A stretch of 9,874 nucleotides of DNA from RUG754 sp045545455. GTDB taxonomy: Bacteria > Bacillota > Clostridia > Peptostreptococcales > Anaerovoracaceae. A program made the position numbers and the translations under genes. Under the pieces are notes generated by a model. The model did no database searches, was not told the origin of the DNA, and was given only the letters and a program-made list of their open reading frames with translations. The DNA lies in the NCBI GenBank assembly GCA_045545455.1, contig JAZQAY010000100.1:1-9874 (forward strand), given 5' to 3'. Below are positions 1 to 5,965 of the stretch, one piece after another. Within the stretch, counting starts at the first letter, position 1. Each line of letters begins with the position of its first letter.

Positions 1-54
1 TACACACTTAATTCAAGAGTTATCAGACCCAGCATGGTCAAGGTAGCTCAGTAA
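1..54 (+). CDS. grpE: GrpE nucleotide exchange factor, C-terminal end only
   Basis: Frame 1 is open from the first base to a TAA at 52-54 and encodes the 17 residues YTLNSRVIRPSMVKVAQ. This matches the well-known GrpE ending (…R-V-[IL]-R-P-[SA]-M-V-K-V-A). GrpE is the cytoplasmic nucleotide exchange factor that releases ADP from DnaK; the visible part belongs to its C-terminal beta-domain, which contacts the DnaK nucleotide-binding domain. The rest of the gene, and any hrcA gene or CIRCE operator, lies upstream of the window. It is followed after 39 bases by dnaK, as in the usual Firmicutes order hrcA-grpE-dnaK-dnaJ. The call rests on a short stretch, but the motif and the context agree. Confidence 0.85.
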   Translation, partial: YTLNSRVIRPSMVKVAQ

Positions 55-93
55 ATCTGTTAAATAAGAAAGTAAATTTCAGGAGGAAATACA

Positions 94-2001
94 ATGGCTA
101 AAGTTATAGGAATCGACTTAGGAACGACTAACAGCTGCGTAGCAGTACTTGAAGGCGGCGAGCCCACAGTTATCGCAAACGCAGAAGGAATGAGAACCAC
201 ACCTTCAGTAGTAGGTTTCAAAAAGGACGGAGAGAGATTAGTAGGTGAGACAGCTAAGCGTCAGGCAGTAACCAACCCCGACAGAACAGTATCATCCATC
301 AAGAGACACATGGGTGAAAACTATAAAGTTACCATCGACGGCAAGGACTACACACCGCAGGACATCAGCGCTATGATCCTTACCAAGTTAAAGAACGATG
401 CAGAAGCATACCTCGGTGAAAAGGTAACAGAAGCTGTTATCACAGTACCCGCTTACTTCTCAGATTCACAGAAGCAGGCAACCAAGGACGCAGGAAGGAT
501 CGCAGGCCTCGACGTTAAGAGGATCATCAACGAACCTACAGCTGCATCCCTTGCATACGGCCTCGATAAGGAAGAAGGATCACATAAGATCCTGGTATAC
601 GACCTTGGCGGCGGTACCTTCGATGTATCCATCCTCGAACTGGGTGACGGAGTATTCGAAGTACTGGCTACAAACGGTGATACCAAGCTGGGCGGAGATG
701 ACTTTGATGAAGTTATCATGAACTGGCTGGCAGATGACTTTGCAAGAGAGCACGGCGTTGATTTAAGACAGGACAAGATGGCTCTTCAGAGACTGAAGGA
801 AGCTGCAGAAAAGGCTAAGAAGGAACTCAGTGCTTCCCAGACCACAAACATCAACCTGCCTTTCATCTCAGTATCAGCAGACGGTCCTCTTCACATGAAC
901 GTAGACCTGACACGTGCTAAGTTCAACCAGCTGACAGAGCACCTGGTGCAGAGAACCATCGAACCTATGCACAAGGCTATGAGAGATGCCGGCGTTACAA
1001 ACGCTGACCTGGCTAAGGTCATCCTGGTAGGCGGATCCACACGTATCCCTGCAGTTCAGGAAGCTGTTAAGAGCGTTACAGGCAAGGAACCTTTCAAGGG
1101 CATCAACCCCGATGAGTGCGTAGCAGTTGGAGCTGCTATCCAGGCCGGCGTTCTTACAGGTGAAGTTCACGACGTACTTCTTCTGGACGTTACACCGCTT
1201 TCGCTGTCCATCGAGACTCTGGGCGGAGTTGCAACCAAGCTCATCGAGAGAAATACCACCATCCCTACCAAGAAGTCACAGATCTTCTCAACAGCAGCAG
1301 ACAACCAGACTGCAGTAGATATCCACGTAATGCAGGGTGAAAGAGAAATGGCAGCAGGAAACACCACGCTCGGAAGATTCCAGCTCACAGGTATCGCTCC
1401 CGCTCCCCGTGGGATCCCTCAGATCGAAGTTACCTTCGATATCGACGCAAACGGTATCGTGAACGTATCTGCAAAGGATATGGGAACCGGTAAGGAACAG
1501 CACATCACCATCACTTCCTCCACAAACCTTTCTGAGGATGAGATCAACAGAAAGGTAAAGGAAGCTGAGGCTTATGCTGAAGAAGATAAGAAGAGAAAAG
1601 AAGAAGTCGATATAAGAAACAAGGCAGAAGCTCTTATCTATGATACAGACAAGTCCCTGAAGGATCTGGAAGGCAAGCTTACAGATTCCGAGAAGCAGGA
1701 GATCACAGATGCCAAGGATCAGCTCCAGGCAGTTCTGAACAACGGTACAGTTGATCAGATCAAGGAGAAGACAGAGGCTCTCACAGAGAAGTTCCACATC
1801 ATCTCCACCAAGCTCTATCAGCAGGCTGCTCAGAACCAGCAGGCTCAGGGCGACCCTAACATGGGCGGAGCAGGCTTCAATCCCAACATGGGAGGACAGG
1901 GATTCAATCCCAACAACTTCACAGGATCCCAGCAGGCAGGACCTGCAAACGACGACAACGTTGTAGATGCAGACTACACCGTAGTTGACGAAGACAAATA
2001 A
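94..2001 (+). CDS. dnaK: Molecular chaperone DnaK (Hsp70)
   Basis: Cytoplasmic ATP-dependent chaperone that binds exposed hydrophobic segments of unfolded proteins and works with DnaJ and GrpE. The 635-residue product is full length. The nucleotide-binding domain shows GIDLGTTNS (6-14), EPTAAS (147-152), DLGGGTFDVS (170-179) and ILVGGSTRIP (310-319). The interdomain linker is VLLLDVTPLS (361-370), followed by the beta-sandwich substrate domain and a helical lid rich in Lys and Glu (about 480-580). The region around residues 70-90 lacks the insert of roughly two dozen residues seen in E. coli DnaK, the short form typical of Firmicutes. The C-terminus is Gly/Asn/Gln-rich with a nine-residue tandem repeat and ends DADYTVVDEDK, an acidic tail like the EEVD-like ends of other DnaKs. 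An AGGAGG at 81-86, seven bases before the ATG, fixes the start. Probably cotranscribed with grpE and dnaJ; no promoter is visible in the window. Confidence 0.99.
   Translation: MAKVIGIDLGTTNSCVAVLEGGEPTVIANAEGMRTTPSVVGFKKDGERLVGETAKRQAVTNPDRTVSSIKRHMGENYKVTIDGKDYTPQDISAMILTKLKNDAEAYLGEKVTEAVITVPAYFSDSQKQATKDAGRIAGLDVKRIINEPTAASLAYGLDKEEGSHKILVYDLGGGTFDVSILELGDGVFEVLATNGDTKLGGDDFDEVIMNWLADDFAREHGVDLRQDKMALQRLKEAAEKAKKELSASQTTNINLPFISVSADGPLHMNVDLTRAKFNQLTEHLVQRTIEPMHKAMRDAGVTNADLAKVILVGGSTRIPAVQEAVKSVTGKEPFKGINPDECVAVGAAIQAGVLTGEVHDVLLLDVTPLSLSIETLGGVATKLIERNTTIPTKKSQIFSTAADNQTAVDIHVMQGEREMAAGNTTLGRFQLTGIAPAPRGIPQIEVTFDIDANGIVNVSAKDMGTGKEQHITITSSTNLSEDEINRKVKEAEAYAEEDKKRKEEVDIRNKAEALIYDTDKSLKDLEGKLTDSEKQEITDAKDQLQAVLNNGTVDQIKEKTEALTEKFHIISTKLYQQAAQNQQAQGDPNMGGAGFNPNMGGQGFNPNNFTGSQQAGPANDDNVVDADYTVVDEDK
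1858..1911 (+). repeat. Two 27-bp in-frame tandem repeats in the dnaK tail
   Basis: Two adjacent 27-base units (1858-1884 and 1885-1911) encode NMGGAGFNP and NMGGQGFNP, residues 589-606 of DnaK, and a third partial unit begins NN. The units differ at a few bases, so this is a diverged duplication. It lies in the flexible C-terminal segment after the lid, where length variation is normally tolerated. Confidence 0.8.
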
Positions 2002-2002
2002 G

Positions 2003-2049
2003 CAAGACTTTCAAGGGGGCCTGATAAGCCCCCTGAATCTTGTATTTTT
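2003..2049 (+). terminator. Hairpin between dnaK and dnaJ, possible attenuator
   Basis: Starting just after the dnaK stop, AGGGGGC (2014-2020) pairs with GCCCCCT (2028-2034) around the loop CTGATAA. The stem extends outward through TTC (2010-2012) with GAA (2035-2037) and CAAGA (2003-2007) with TCTTG (2038-2042), with small bulges on the 5' side. TATTTTT follows at 2043-2049. The structure resembles an intrinsic terminator inside the operon, so partial termination (less dnaJ than dnaK mRNA) or protection of the dnaK 3' end are both reasonable. The hairpin is seen directly; its function is inferred. Confidence 0.65.
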
Positions 2050-2061
2050 GAGGTTTTTTAA

Positions 2062-3210
2062 ATGGCAGATAAAAGAGATTATTATGAAGTCCTGGGGCTT
2101 AAGAAGGGTGCATCCGAGGATGAGATAAAGAAGGCCTTCCGTAAGATGGCCATGAAATATCACCCCGACAGAAATCCCGGAGACAAAAAAGCAGAGGAAA
2201 AGTTCAAGGAAGTAAACGAAGCTTACTCCGTTCTTTCCGATGCGGATAAAAAAGCTAAATACGACCGTTTCGGTTTCGCAGGCGTAGATCCCAACCAGGG
2301 ATTCGGCGGAGCAGGCGCAGGCGGTTTCGGTGGATTCGGAGGATTCGGCGGATTTGAGGATATCTTCGGGGATATCTTTGGAAGCTTCGGAGGCGGAGCT
2401 TCATCCCGCCGCGCGAACCAGCCCAGAAAGGGAAGGGATCTTCAGAAGGCCATAAGCATCACCTTTGAAGAGGCTGCTTTCGGATGCAAGAAGACCATCA
2501 GCCTTAATAAATACGTCACCTGTCCTACCTGTAAGGGCGACGGTGCGAAACCCGGAACGTCCAAGAAGACCTGTCCTAAGTGCGGAGGTTCCGGTCAGGT
2601 ATCATCTGTTCAGAGGACTCCCTTCGGTCAGTTCCAGTCGGTGAATACCTGCGATCAGTGCGGAGGCACAGGCTCCGTGATCGAGACACCTTGTCCGGAC
2701 TGCGGCGCTACAGGCAGGATCAAAAAGAACGTATCTATAACAGTGGACATCCCGGCAGGAGTGGACAACGAGTCCGTTATCCCCATCAGGGGACAGGGAG
2801 AGCCGGGATATAACGGAGGACCCGCAGGTGATCTTTACATTGTACTCAATGTCAAACCACATTCGATGTTTAAGCGTAGCGGTGCTGATCTCTATCTTGA
2901 CATTCCTATCAGCTTTGACCAGGCGGCCCTCGGAGCGGAAATAACCGTTCCGACCCTTGAAGGAAAGGTCAAGTATAAGATCCCTTCAGGCACACAGCCC
3001 GGCACCAAGTTCAGACTTAAGGAAAAGGGAGTCAAGTATCTCAGAAGGGATGCCAAGGGAGACCTGTATGTGACGGTCAACCTGGAGATACCCACCAAGC
3101 TGAATGGCAAGCAGAAGAAGGCCATCGAGGCCATGGCAAAGGAAGTTACAGAGGACTGCTACCAGAAGAAATCAAGCTTTACCGATAAAATCAAAGAATG
3201 GTTCAGCTAA
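2062..3210 (+). CDS. dnaJ: Co-chaperone DnaJ (Hsp40)
   Basis: Type I J-domain protein that delivers substrates to DnaK and stimulates its ATPase. The 382-residue product has all expected parts: a J domain (about 4-70) with the HPD motif at 34-36; a Gly/Phe-rich segment (about 74-112); a zinc-binding region with four cysteine motifs, CPTCKGDG (154-161), CPKCGGSG (171-178), CDQCGGTG (197-204) and CPDCGATG (211-218); and C-terminal beta domains for substrate binding and dimerisation. The fourth motif has Ala where the CxxCxGxG consensus has its first Gly, but all eight zinc-ligand cysteines are present. The start is preceded by a modest GAGG at 2050-2053, eight bases upstream. It lies 60 bases after dnaK, separated by a strong hairpin, and is last in the operon. 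Confidence 0.99.
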   Translation: MADKRDYYEVLGLKKGASEDEIKKAFRKMAMKYHPDRNPGDKKAEEKFKEVNEAYSVLSDADKKAKYDRFGFAGVDPNQGFGGAGAGGFGGFGGFGGFEDIFGDIFGSFGGGASSRRANQPRKGRDLQKAISITFEEAAFGCKKTISLNKYVTCPTCKGDGAKPGTSKKTCPKCGGSGQVSSVQRTPFGQFQSVNTCDQCGGTGSVIETPCPDCGATGRIKKNVSITVDIPAGVDNESVIPIRGQGEPGYNGGPAGDLYIVLNVKPHSMFKRSGADLYLDIPISFDQAALGAEITVPTLEGKVKYKIPSGTQPGTKFRLKEKGVKYLRRDAKGDLYVTVNLEIPTKLNGKQKKAIEAMAKEVTEDCYQKKSSFTDKIKEWFS

Positions 3211-3226
3211 TTATAAGATAATTGTT

Positions 3227-3255
3227 AAAACACACCGTTTGACGGTGTGTTTTTT
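3227..3255 (+). terminator. Intrinsic terminator after dnaJ
   Basis: AAAACACACCGT (3227-3238) pairs perfectly with ACGGTGTGTTTT (3242-3253) around a TTG loop, and the T tract runs to 3255. It sits 16 bases after the dnaJ stop and ends the chaperone operon. Confidence 0.93.
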
Positions 3256-3304
3256 GTTGCTTGAAACAAAGACCAGGGGGCGCGTGTACATTTTAAAAAA
3301 CATA

Positions 3305-3322
3305 TTGTCAAATAATTGACAC
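3305..3322. promoter_or_regulatory. Rex-like operator upstream of atoE
   Basis: TTGTCAA (3305-3311), the spacer ATAA and TTGACAC (3316-3322) form an 18-base near-palindrome whose inner 16 bases are perfectly symmetric. The geometry matches the known Rex operator form TTGTnAA-N4-TTnACAA, with one mismatch at the last base. Rex is the NADH/NAD-sensing repressor of fermentation genes in many Firmicutes. The right arm coincides with the TTGACA -35 box, so a bound protein would block RNA polymerase. Because the half-sites are TGTCA-N6-TGACA, a CRP/FNR-family protein is an alternative. The symmetry is seen directly; the identity of the regulator is inferred. Confidence 0.5.
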
Positions 3323-3345
3323 ATGTTTGTTAAAGTGCTAATAAT
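3316..3345 (+). promoter_or_regulatory. Predicted sigma-A promoter of atoE
   Basis: A consensus -35 TTGACA (3316-3321) is followed after 18 bases by AATAAT (3340-3345), five of six matches to TATAAT. A TG at 3336-3337 could act as an extended -10 for the overlapping TAATAA at 3339. Transcription would start near 3352, giving a leader of about 38 bases with GGAGG at 3379-3383. Confidence 0.55.
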
Positions 3346-3389
3346 TATCTATCGTGCAATAGTTATTCATTTGTATTTGGAGGTAAAGA

Positions 3390-4733
3390 ATGTTTAAAAA
3401 ATTCACCAACGGCTGCGTAAGCCTCGTCAACAGATGGCTTCCGGATCCGTTTCTTTTTGCTATCATCCTTACGATAGTAGTCTATATCGCAGCTCTTTTT
3501 ACCACTAAGATGACTCCCATCGAGATGGTAAACGCCTGGGGTAACGACGCAGGTTTCTGGAGCTTACTTGGATTCGCAATGCAGATGGTACTGGTACTGG
3601 TTCTCGGTTCCGCCATGGCATCTGCCAGAGTCTGCAAGCGCGCTCTCGGCAAGATCGCAAATCTTGCTCATAATAAGAAGCAGGCTATCATCATCACCAC
3701 AGCTGTTTCCACTGCTTGCTGCTGGATCAACTGGGGATTCGGCCTTATCGCCGGAGCACTCCTCGCTAAAGAAATCGCACGCCGCGTTAGAGACGTTGAC
3801 TATCCTCTTCTTATCGCATCCGCTTATTCCGGTTTCGTAGTATGGCACGCAGGTCTTTCCGGTTCCATTCCTCTCCAGCTGGTAGATGGTAAGGAATTCG
3901 GTGAAGTTCTCTATCAGGCTCCTACAATGGACACCATATTCCACCCCATGAACCTCATCATGTGCGGTATTATCCTGGTGGTTATGCCTCTGGTATGCTA
4001 TGCTATGCATCCTGACGAGGAGCACACCATCCTGGTAGACCCCATCCACCTTAAGGAAGAGGCTGACAGGATCGATTCCATCGATACTCCCGCTGAGAAG
4101 ATCGAGCACTCCAAGATCCTCTGGGTCATTACTCTGGTTCTCGGCTTCGTATACATCGTATACTATTTCGCCACCAAGGGCTTCAACCTTGGACTTAACA
4201 TCGTAAACATGATCTTCATGTTCCTTGGGATCCTTTTCCACGGCGACTTAAGAAGATACGTTGATGCCATCACCGATGCTGCCAAGGGATCCGCAGGTAT
4301 CATCCTTCAGTTCCCCTTCTATGCAGGTATCATGGGCATGATGATCGTGAAGAATCCTGATGGTATCTGCCTCGCGGGTCAGATCTCAGACTTCTTCGTA
4401 AGCATCTCCAATAACGTTACCTTCCCTGTATGGACCTTCCTTTCAGCTGGTATCGTAAACTTCTTCGTACCTTCCGGCGGCGGACAGTGGGCTGTTCAGG
4501 GTCCTATCGTAATGCCCGCAGCTGAGCAGCTCGGCGTAGAAGTAGGCCGTGCAGCTATGGCTATCGCCTGGGGTGACCAGTGGACCAACATGATCCAGCC
4601 GTTCTGGGCACTTCCCGCTCTCGGAGTTGCAGGACTTTCCGCAAGAAACATCATGGGATACTGCCTGGTAGTACTCATCTTCACAGGTGTCGTAGGTATC
4701 GCAGGCTTCCTTGCATGGGGACTGCTGTTCTAA
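3390..4733 (+). CDS. atoE: Short-chain fatty acid transporter, AtoE family
   Basis: Integral membrane protein of the AtoE/short-chain fatty acid transporter family, predicted to move acids such as acetoacetate or butyrate across the cytoplasmic membrane. The 447-residue length and collinear motifs fit E. coli AtoE: an N-terminal NRWLPDPFLFA (14-24), WINWGFGLIAGAL (112-124), FVPSGGGQWAVQGP (359-372) and GDQWTNMIQPFWALPAL (395-411). About ten or more hydrophobic helices are visible (for example near 20-37, 56-78, 100-126, 186-205, 243-260, 268-284, 345-362, 425-447), with a polar cytosolic-type loop near 206-240. GGAGG six bases before the ATG supports the start. It stands alone between two terminators, without the acetoacetyl-CoA transferase or thiolase genes that accompany atoE in E. 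coli, so its physiological substrate and direction are uncertain. A Rex-like site at its promoter suggests redox control. The family call is firm; the symbol is by homology. Confidence 0.92.
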   Translation: MFKKFTNGCVSLVNRWLPDPFLFAIILTIVVYIAALFTTKMTPIEMVNAWGNDAGFWSLLGFAMQMVLVLVLGSAMASARVCKRALGKIANLAHNKKQAIIITTAVSTACCWINWGFGLIAGALLAKEIARRVRDVDYPLLIASAYSGFVVWHAGLSGSIPLQLVDGKEFGEVLYQAPTMDTIFHPMNLIMCGIILVVMPLVCYAMHPDEEHTILVDPIHLKEEADRIDSIDTPAEKIEHSKILWVITLVLGFVYIVYYFATKGFNLGLNIVNMIFMFLGILFHGDLRRYVDAITDAAKGSAGIILQFPFYAGIMGMMIVKNPDGICLAGQISDFFVSISNNVTFPVWTFLSAGIVNFFVPSGGGQWAVQGPIVMPAAEQLGVEVGRAAMAIAWGDQWTNMIQPFWALPALGVAGLSARNIMGYCLVVLIFTGVVGIAGFLAWGLLF

Positions 4734-4748
4734 ACAAATATGCATACT

Positions 4749-4775
4749 AAAGACCGGATAATTCCGGTCTTTTTT
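4749..4775 (+). terminator. Intrinsic terminator after atoE
   Basis: AAAGACCGGA (4749-4758) pairs with TCCGGTCTTT (4763-4772) around a TAAT loop and is followed by further Ts to 4775. It lies 15 bases after the atoE stop. Confidence 0.93.
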
Positions 4776-4789
4776 ATTGCATCGATCTG

Positions 4790-4798
4790 TGATATACT
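4790..4798 (+). promoter_or_regulatory. Extended -10 promoter of mnmA
   Basis: TGATATACT contains a TGn extension directly before TATACT (4793-4798), five of six matches to TATAAT. No good -35 is present at 17 bases, where the sequence is the T tract of the preceding terminator, as is usual for extended -10 promoters. The start would be near 4805, giving a leader of less than 20 bases that contains AAAGGA (4809-4814). Confidence 0.55.
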
Positions 4799-4821
4799 TT
4801 GCAGGTAGAAAGGATACTTGA

Positions 4822-5889
4822 ATGAAAGCACTTATAGCCATGAGCGGCGGGGTTGACTCCAGCGTGGCCGCTCTTCTCACAAAGGAAAAGGGAATAGAAT
4901 GCATCGGCTGCACCATGAAGCTCTACGAAGCAGGGGATACGGATCTTCCGCCGGAAGCGAGCAAGACCTGCTGCAGCCTGGACGATACTGAAGACGCGAG
5001 ATCCGTGGCCTTCAGGCTCGGCATGCCTTTCTACGTCTTTAATTACAAAGAAGAGTTCCGCGCGTTTGTCATGGACAAGTTCGCTGCGTCCTATGAGATG
5101 GGGGCTACACCTAACCCCTGCATCGACTGCAATAACCATCTGAAGTTCGGAAAGCTCCACGACAGAGCCGAAGTGCTGGGCTGCGATTACGTTGTCACCG
5201 GGCACTATGCAAGGATAGATAAGGTCGGAGACAAGTACGTTTTGAAGAGAGCATTGGACGAGACGAAGGATCAGAGCTATGTGCTCTACGGACTTACGCA
5301 AAAGAAACTTGCGCATACGCTGTTCCCGCTGGGAGAACTCACCAAGGCTGAAGCCAGAGAGATCGCTGAAAGGAATGGTTTCGTGAACGCTCATAAGCCG
5401 GACAGCCAGGATATATGCTTCGTGCCAGACGGAGATTACGCGAAAGTCGTCGAAAAGCTTACCGGTAAAACTCCTGAACCCGGAGACTTCGTTGATAAAG
5501 AGGGAAAGATCCTGGGACAGCACAAGGGAATAATCAACTATACCATCGGTCAGAGAAAGGGGCTGGGCCTCGCCATGGGGCATCCGGTATTCGTATGCGC
5601 CATCTGCCCCGAGAACAACACCGTGGTGATAGGTGAGAATGAGGATCTTATGAAGAGGGAGGTCGTGGTGGAGGACTTCAACTGGATCTTGGGGGAGGTG
5701 CCGGAGGAGCCGGTTCGCTGCACTGCCAAGACCAGGTATCGCATGAAGGATCAGCCGGCGGTGATATATCCTCTTGAAGGGGGCGGAGCGAAGATAGTCT
5801 TCGACGAGCCCCAGAGGGCCATAACCCGCGGCCAGTCCGCGGTAGCCTACGACGGAGATATCGTGCTGGGCGGAGGCGTTATCGGATAG
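4822..5889 (+). CDS. mnmA: tRNA-specific 2-thiouridylase MnmA
   Basis: Cytoplasmic ATP-dependent enzyme that makes 2-thiouridine at wobble position 34 of tRNAs for Lys, Glu and Gln, through an adenylated tRNA intermediate and sulfur from a cysteine desulfurase relay. The 355-residue length is normal. The N-terminal PP-loop SGGVDSS (8-14) binds ATP, GHYAR is at 127-131 and KDQSYVL at 149-155. The cysteine expected to be catalytic is Cys103 in NPCIDCN (98-104) and its partner is Cys199 in SQDICF (195-200). The Cys100-x-x-Cys103 pair plus Cys199 is a CXXC+C arrangement; E. coli has Asp instead of the first Cys. The C-terminal half holds the tRNA-recognition and beta-barrel domains (GQRKGLGL, residues 243-250). 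Start at the ATG preceded by AAAGGA. It is monocistronic, bounded by terminators on both sides; no desulfurase or scaffold gene is nearby. Confidence 0.97.
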   Translation: MKALIAMSGGVDSSVAALLTKEKGIECIGCTMKLYEAGDTDLPPEASKTCCSLDDTEDARSVAFRLGMPFYVFNYKEEFRAFVMDKFAASYEMGATPNPCIDCNNHLKFGKLHDRAEVLGCDYVVTGHYARIDKVGDKYVLKRALDETKDQSYVLYGLTQKKLAHTLFPLGELTKAEAREIAERNGFVNAHKPDSQDICFVPDGDYAKVVEKLTGKTPEPGDFVDKEGKILGQHKGIINYTIGQRKGLGLAMGHPVFVCAICPENNTVVIGENEDLMKREVVVEDFNWILGEVPEEPVRCTAKTRYRMKDQPAVIYPLEGGGAKIVFDEPQRAITRGQSAVAYDGDIVLGGGVIG

Positions 5890-5890
5890 A

Positions 5891-5917
5891 AGAACAGACT
5901 TTCATGGTCTGTTTTTT
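5891..5917 (+). terminator. Intrinsic terminator after mnmA
   Basis: AACAGAC (5893-5899) pairs with GTCTGTT (5907-5913) around a seven-base loop, and the T run continues to 5917. It begins directly after the mnmA stop at 5887-5889. Confidence 0.88.
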
Positions 5918-5922
5918 ATTTT

Positions 5923-5959
5923 TTGCTATTGACTATACGGTAACCGTATAGTTTAAGAT
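5923..5959 (+). promoter_or_regulatory. Predicted promoter of the GPH transporter gene
   Basis: Two overlapping readings are possible: TTGCTA (5923-5928) with an 18-base spacer to TATAGT (5947-5952), or TTGACT (5929-5934) with a 17-base spacer to TTTAAG (5952-5957). Either places the transcription start at about 5958-5966, only 0-8 bases from the ATG at 5966. The mRNA would be leaderless or nearly so, in keeping with the lack of a Shine-Dalgarno. Confidence 0.45.
5932..5952. promoter_or_regulatory. Perfect 21-bp palindrome, TetR-like operator
   Basis: The arms ACTATACGGT (5932-5941) and ACCGTATAGT (5943-5952) are perfect reverse complements around a single A at 5942. The size, odd symmetry and TATACGGT half-site are typical of operators for TetR-family repressors, though the family assignment is inferred. 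It covers the -35/-10 region of the following transporter gene and would repress by blocking polymerase. No regulator gene is in the window. Confidence 0.75.
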
Positions 5960-5965
5960 ATTACC

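Noticed and set aside
1..93. CIRCE heat-shock operator or dnaK promoter before dnaK
   Set aside because: No TTAGCACTC-type inverted repeat is present; the sequence is the end of grpE and a short spacer, so control must lie upstream.
1288..1797. 169-codon open frame on the minus strand in dnaK
   Set aside because: Antisense to the DnaK substrate domain; its Leu/Cys/Ser-rich composition is what reverse-reading of Glu/Lys/Gln codons gives.
3564..4241. 225-codon open frame on the minus strand inside atoE
   Set aside because: It is antisense to a clear AtoE coding region, has no family resemblance or ribosome site I can see, and reflects codon bias of the + strand gene.
4774..5583. 269-codon open frame on the minus strand over mnmA
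   Set aside because: It runs across the atoE-mnmA terminator and promoter and lies opposite an unambiguous MnmA; a shadow frame.
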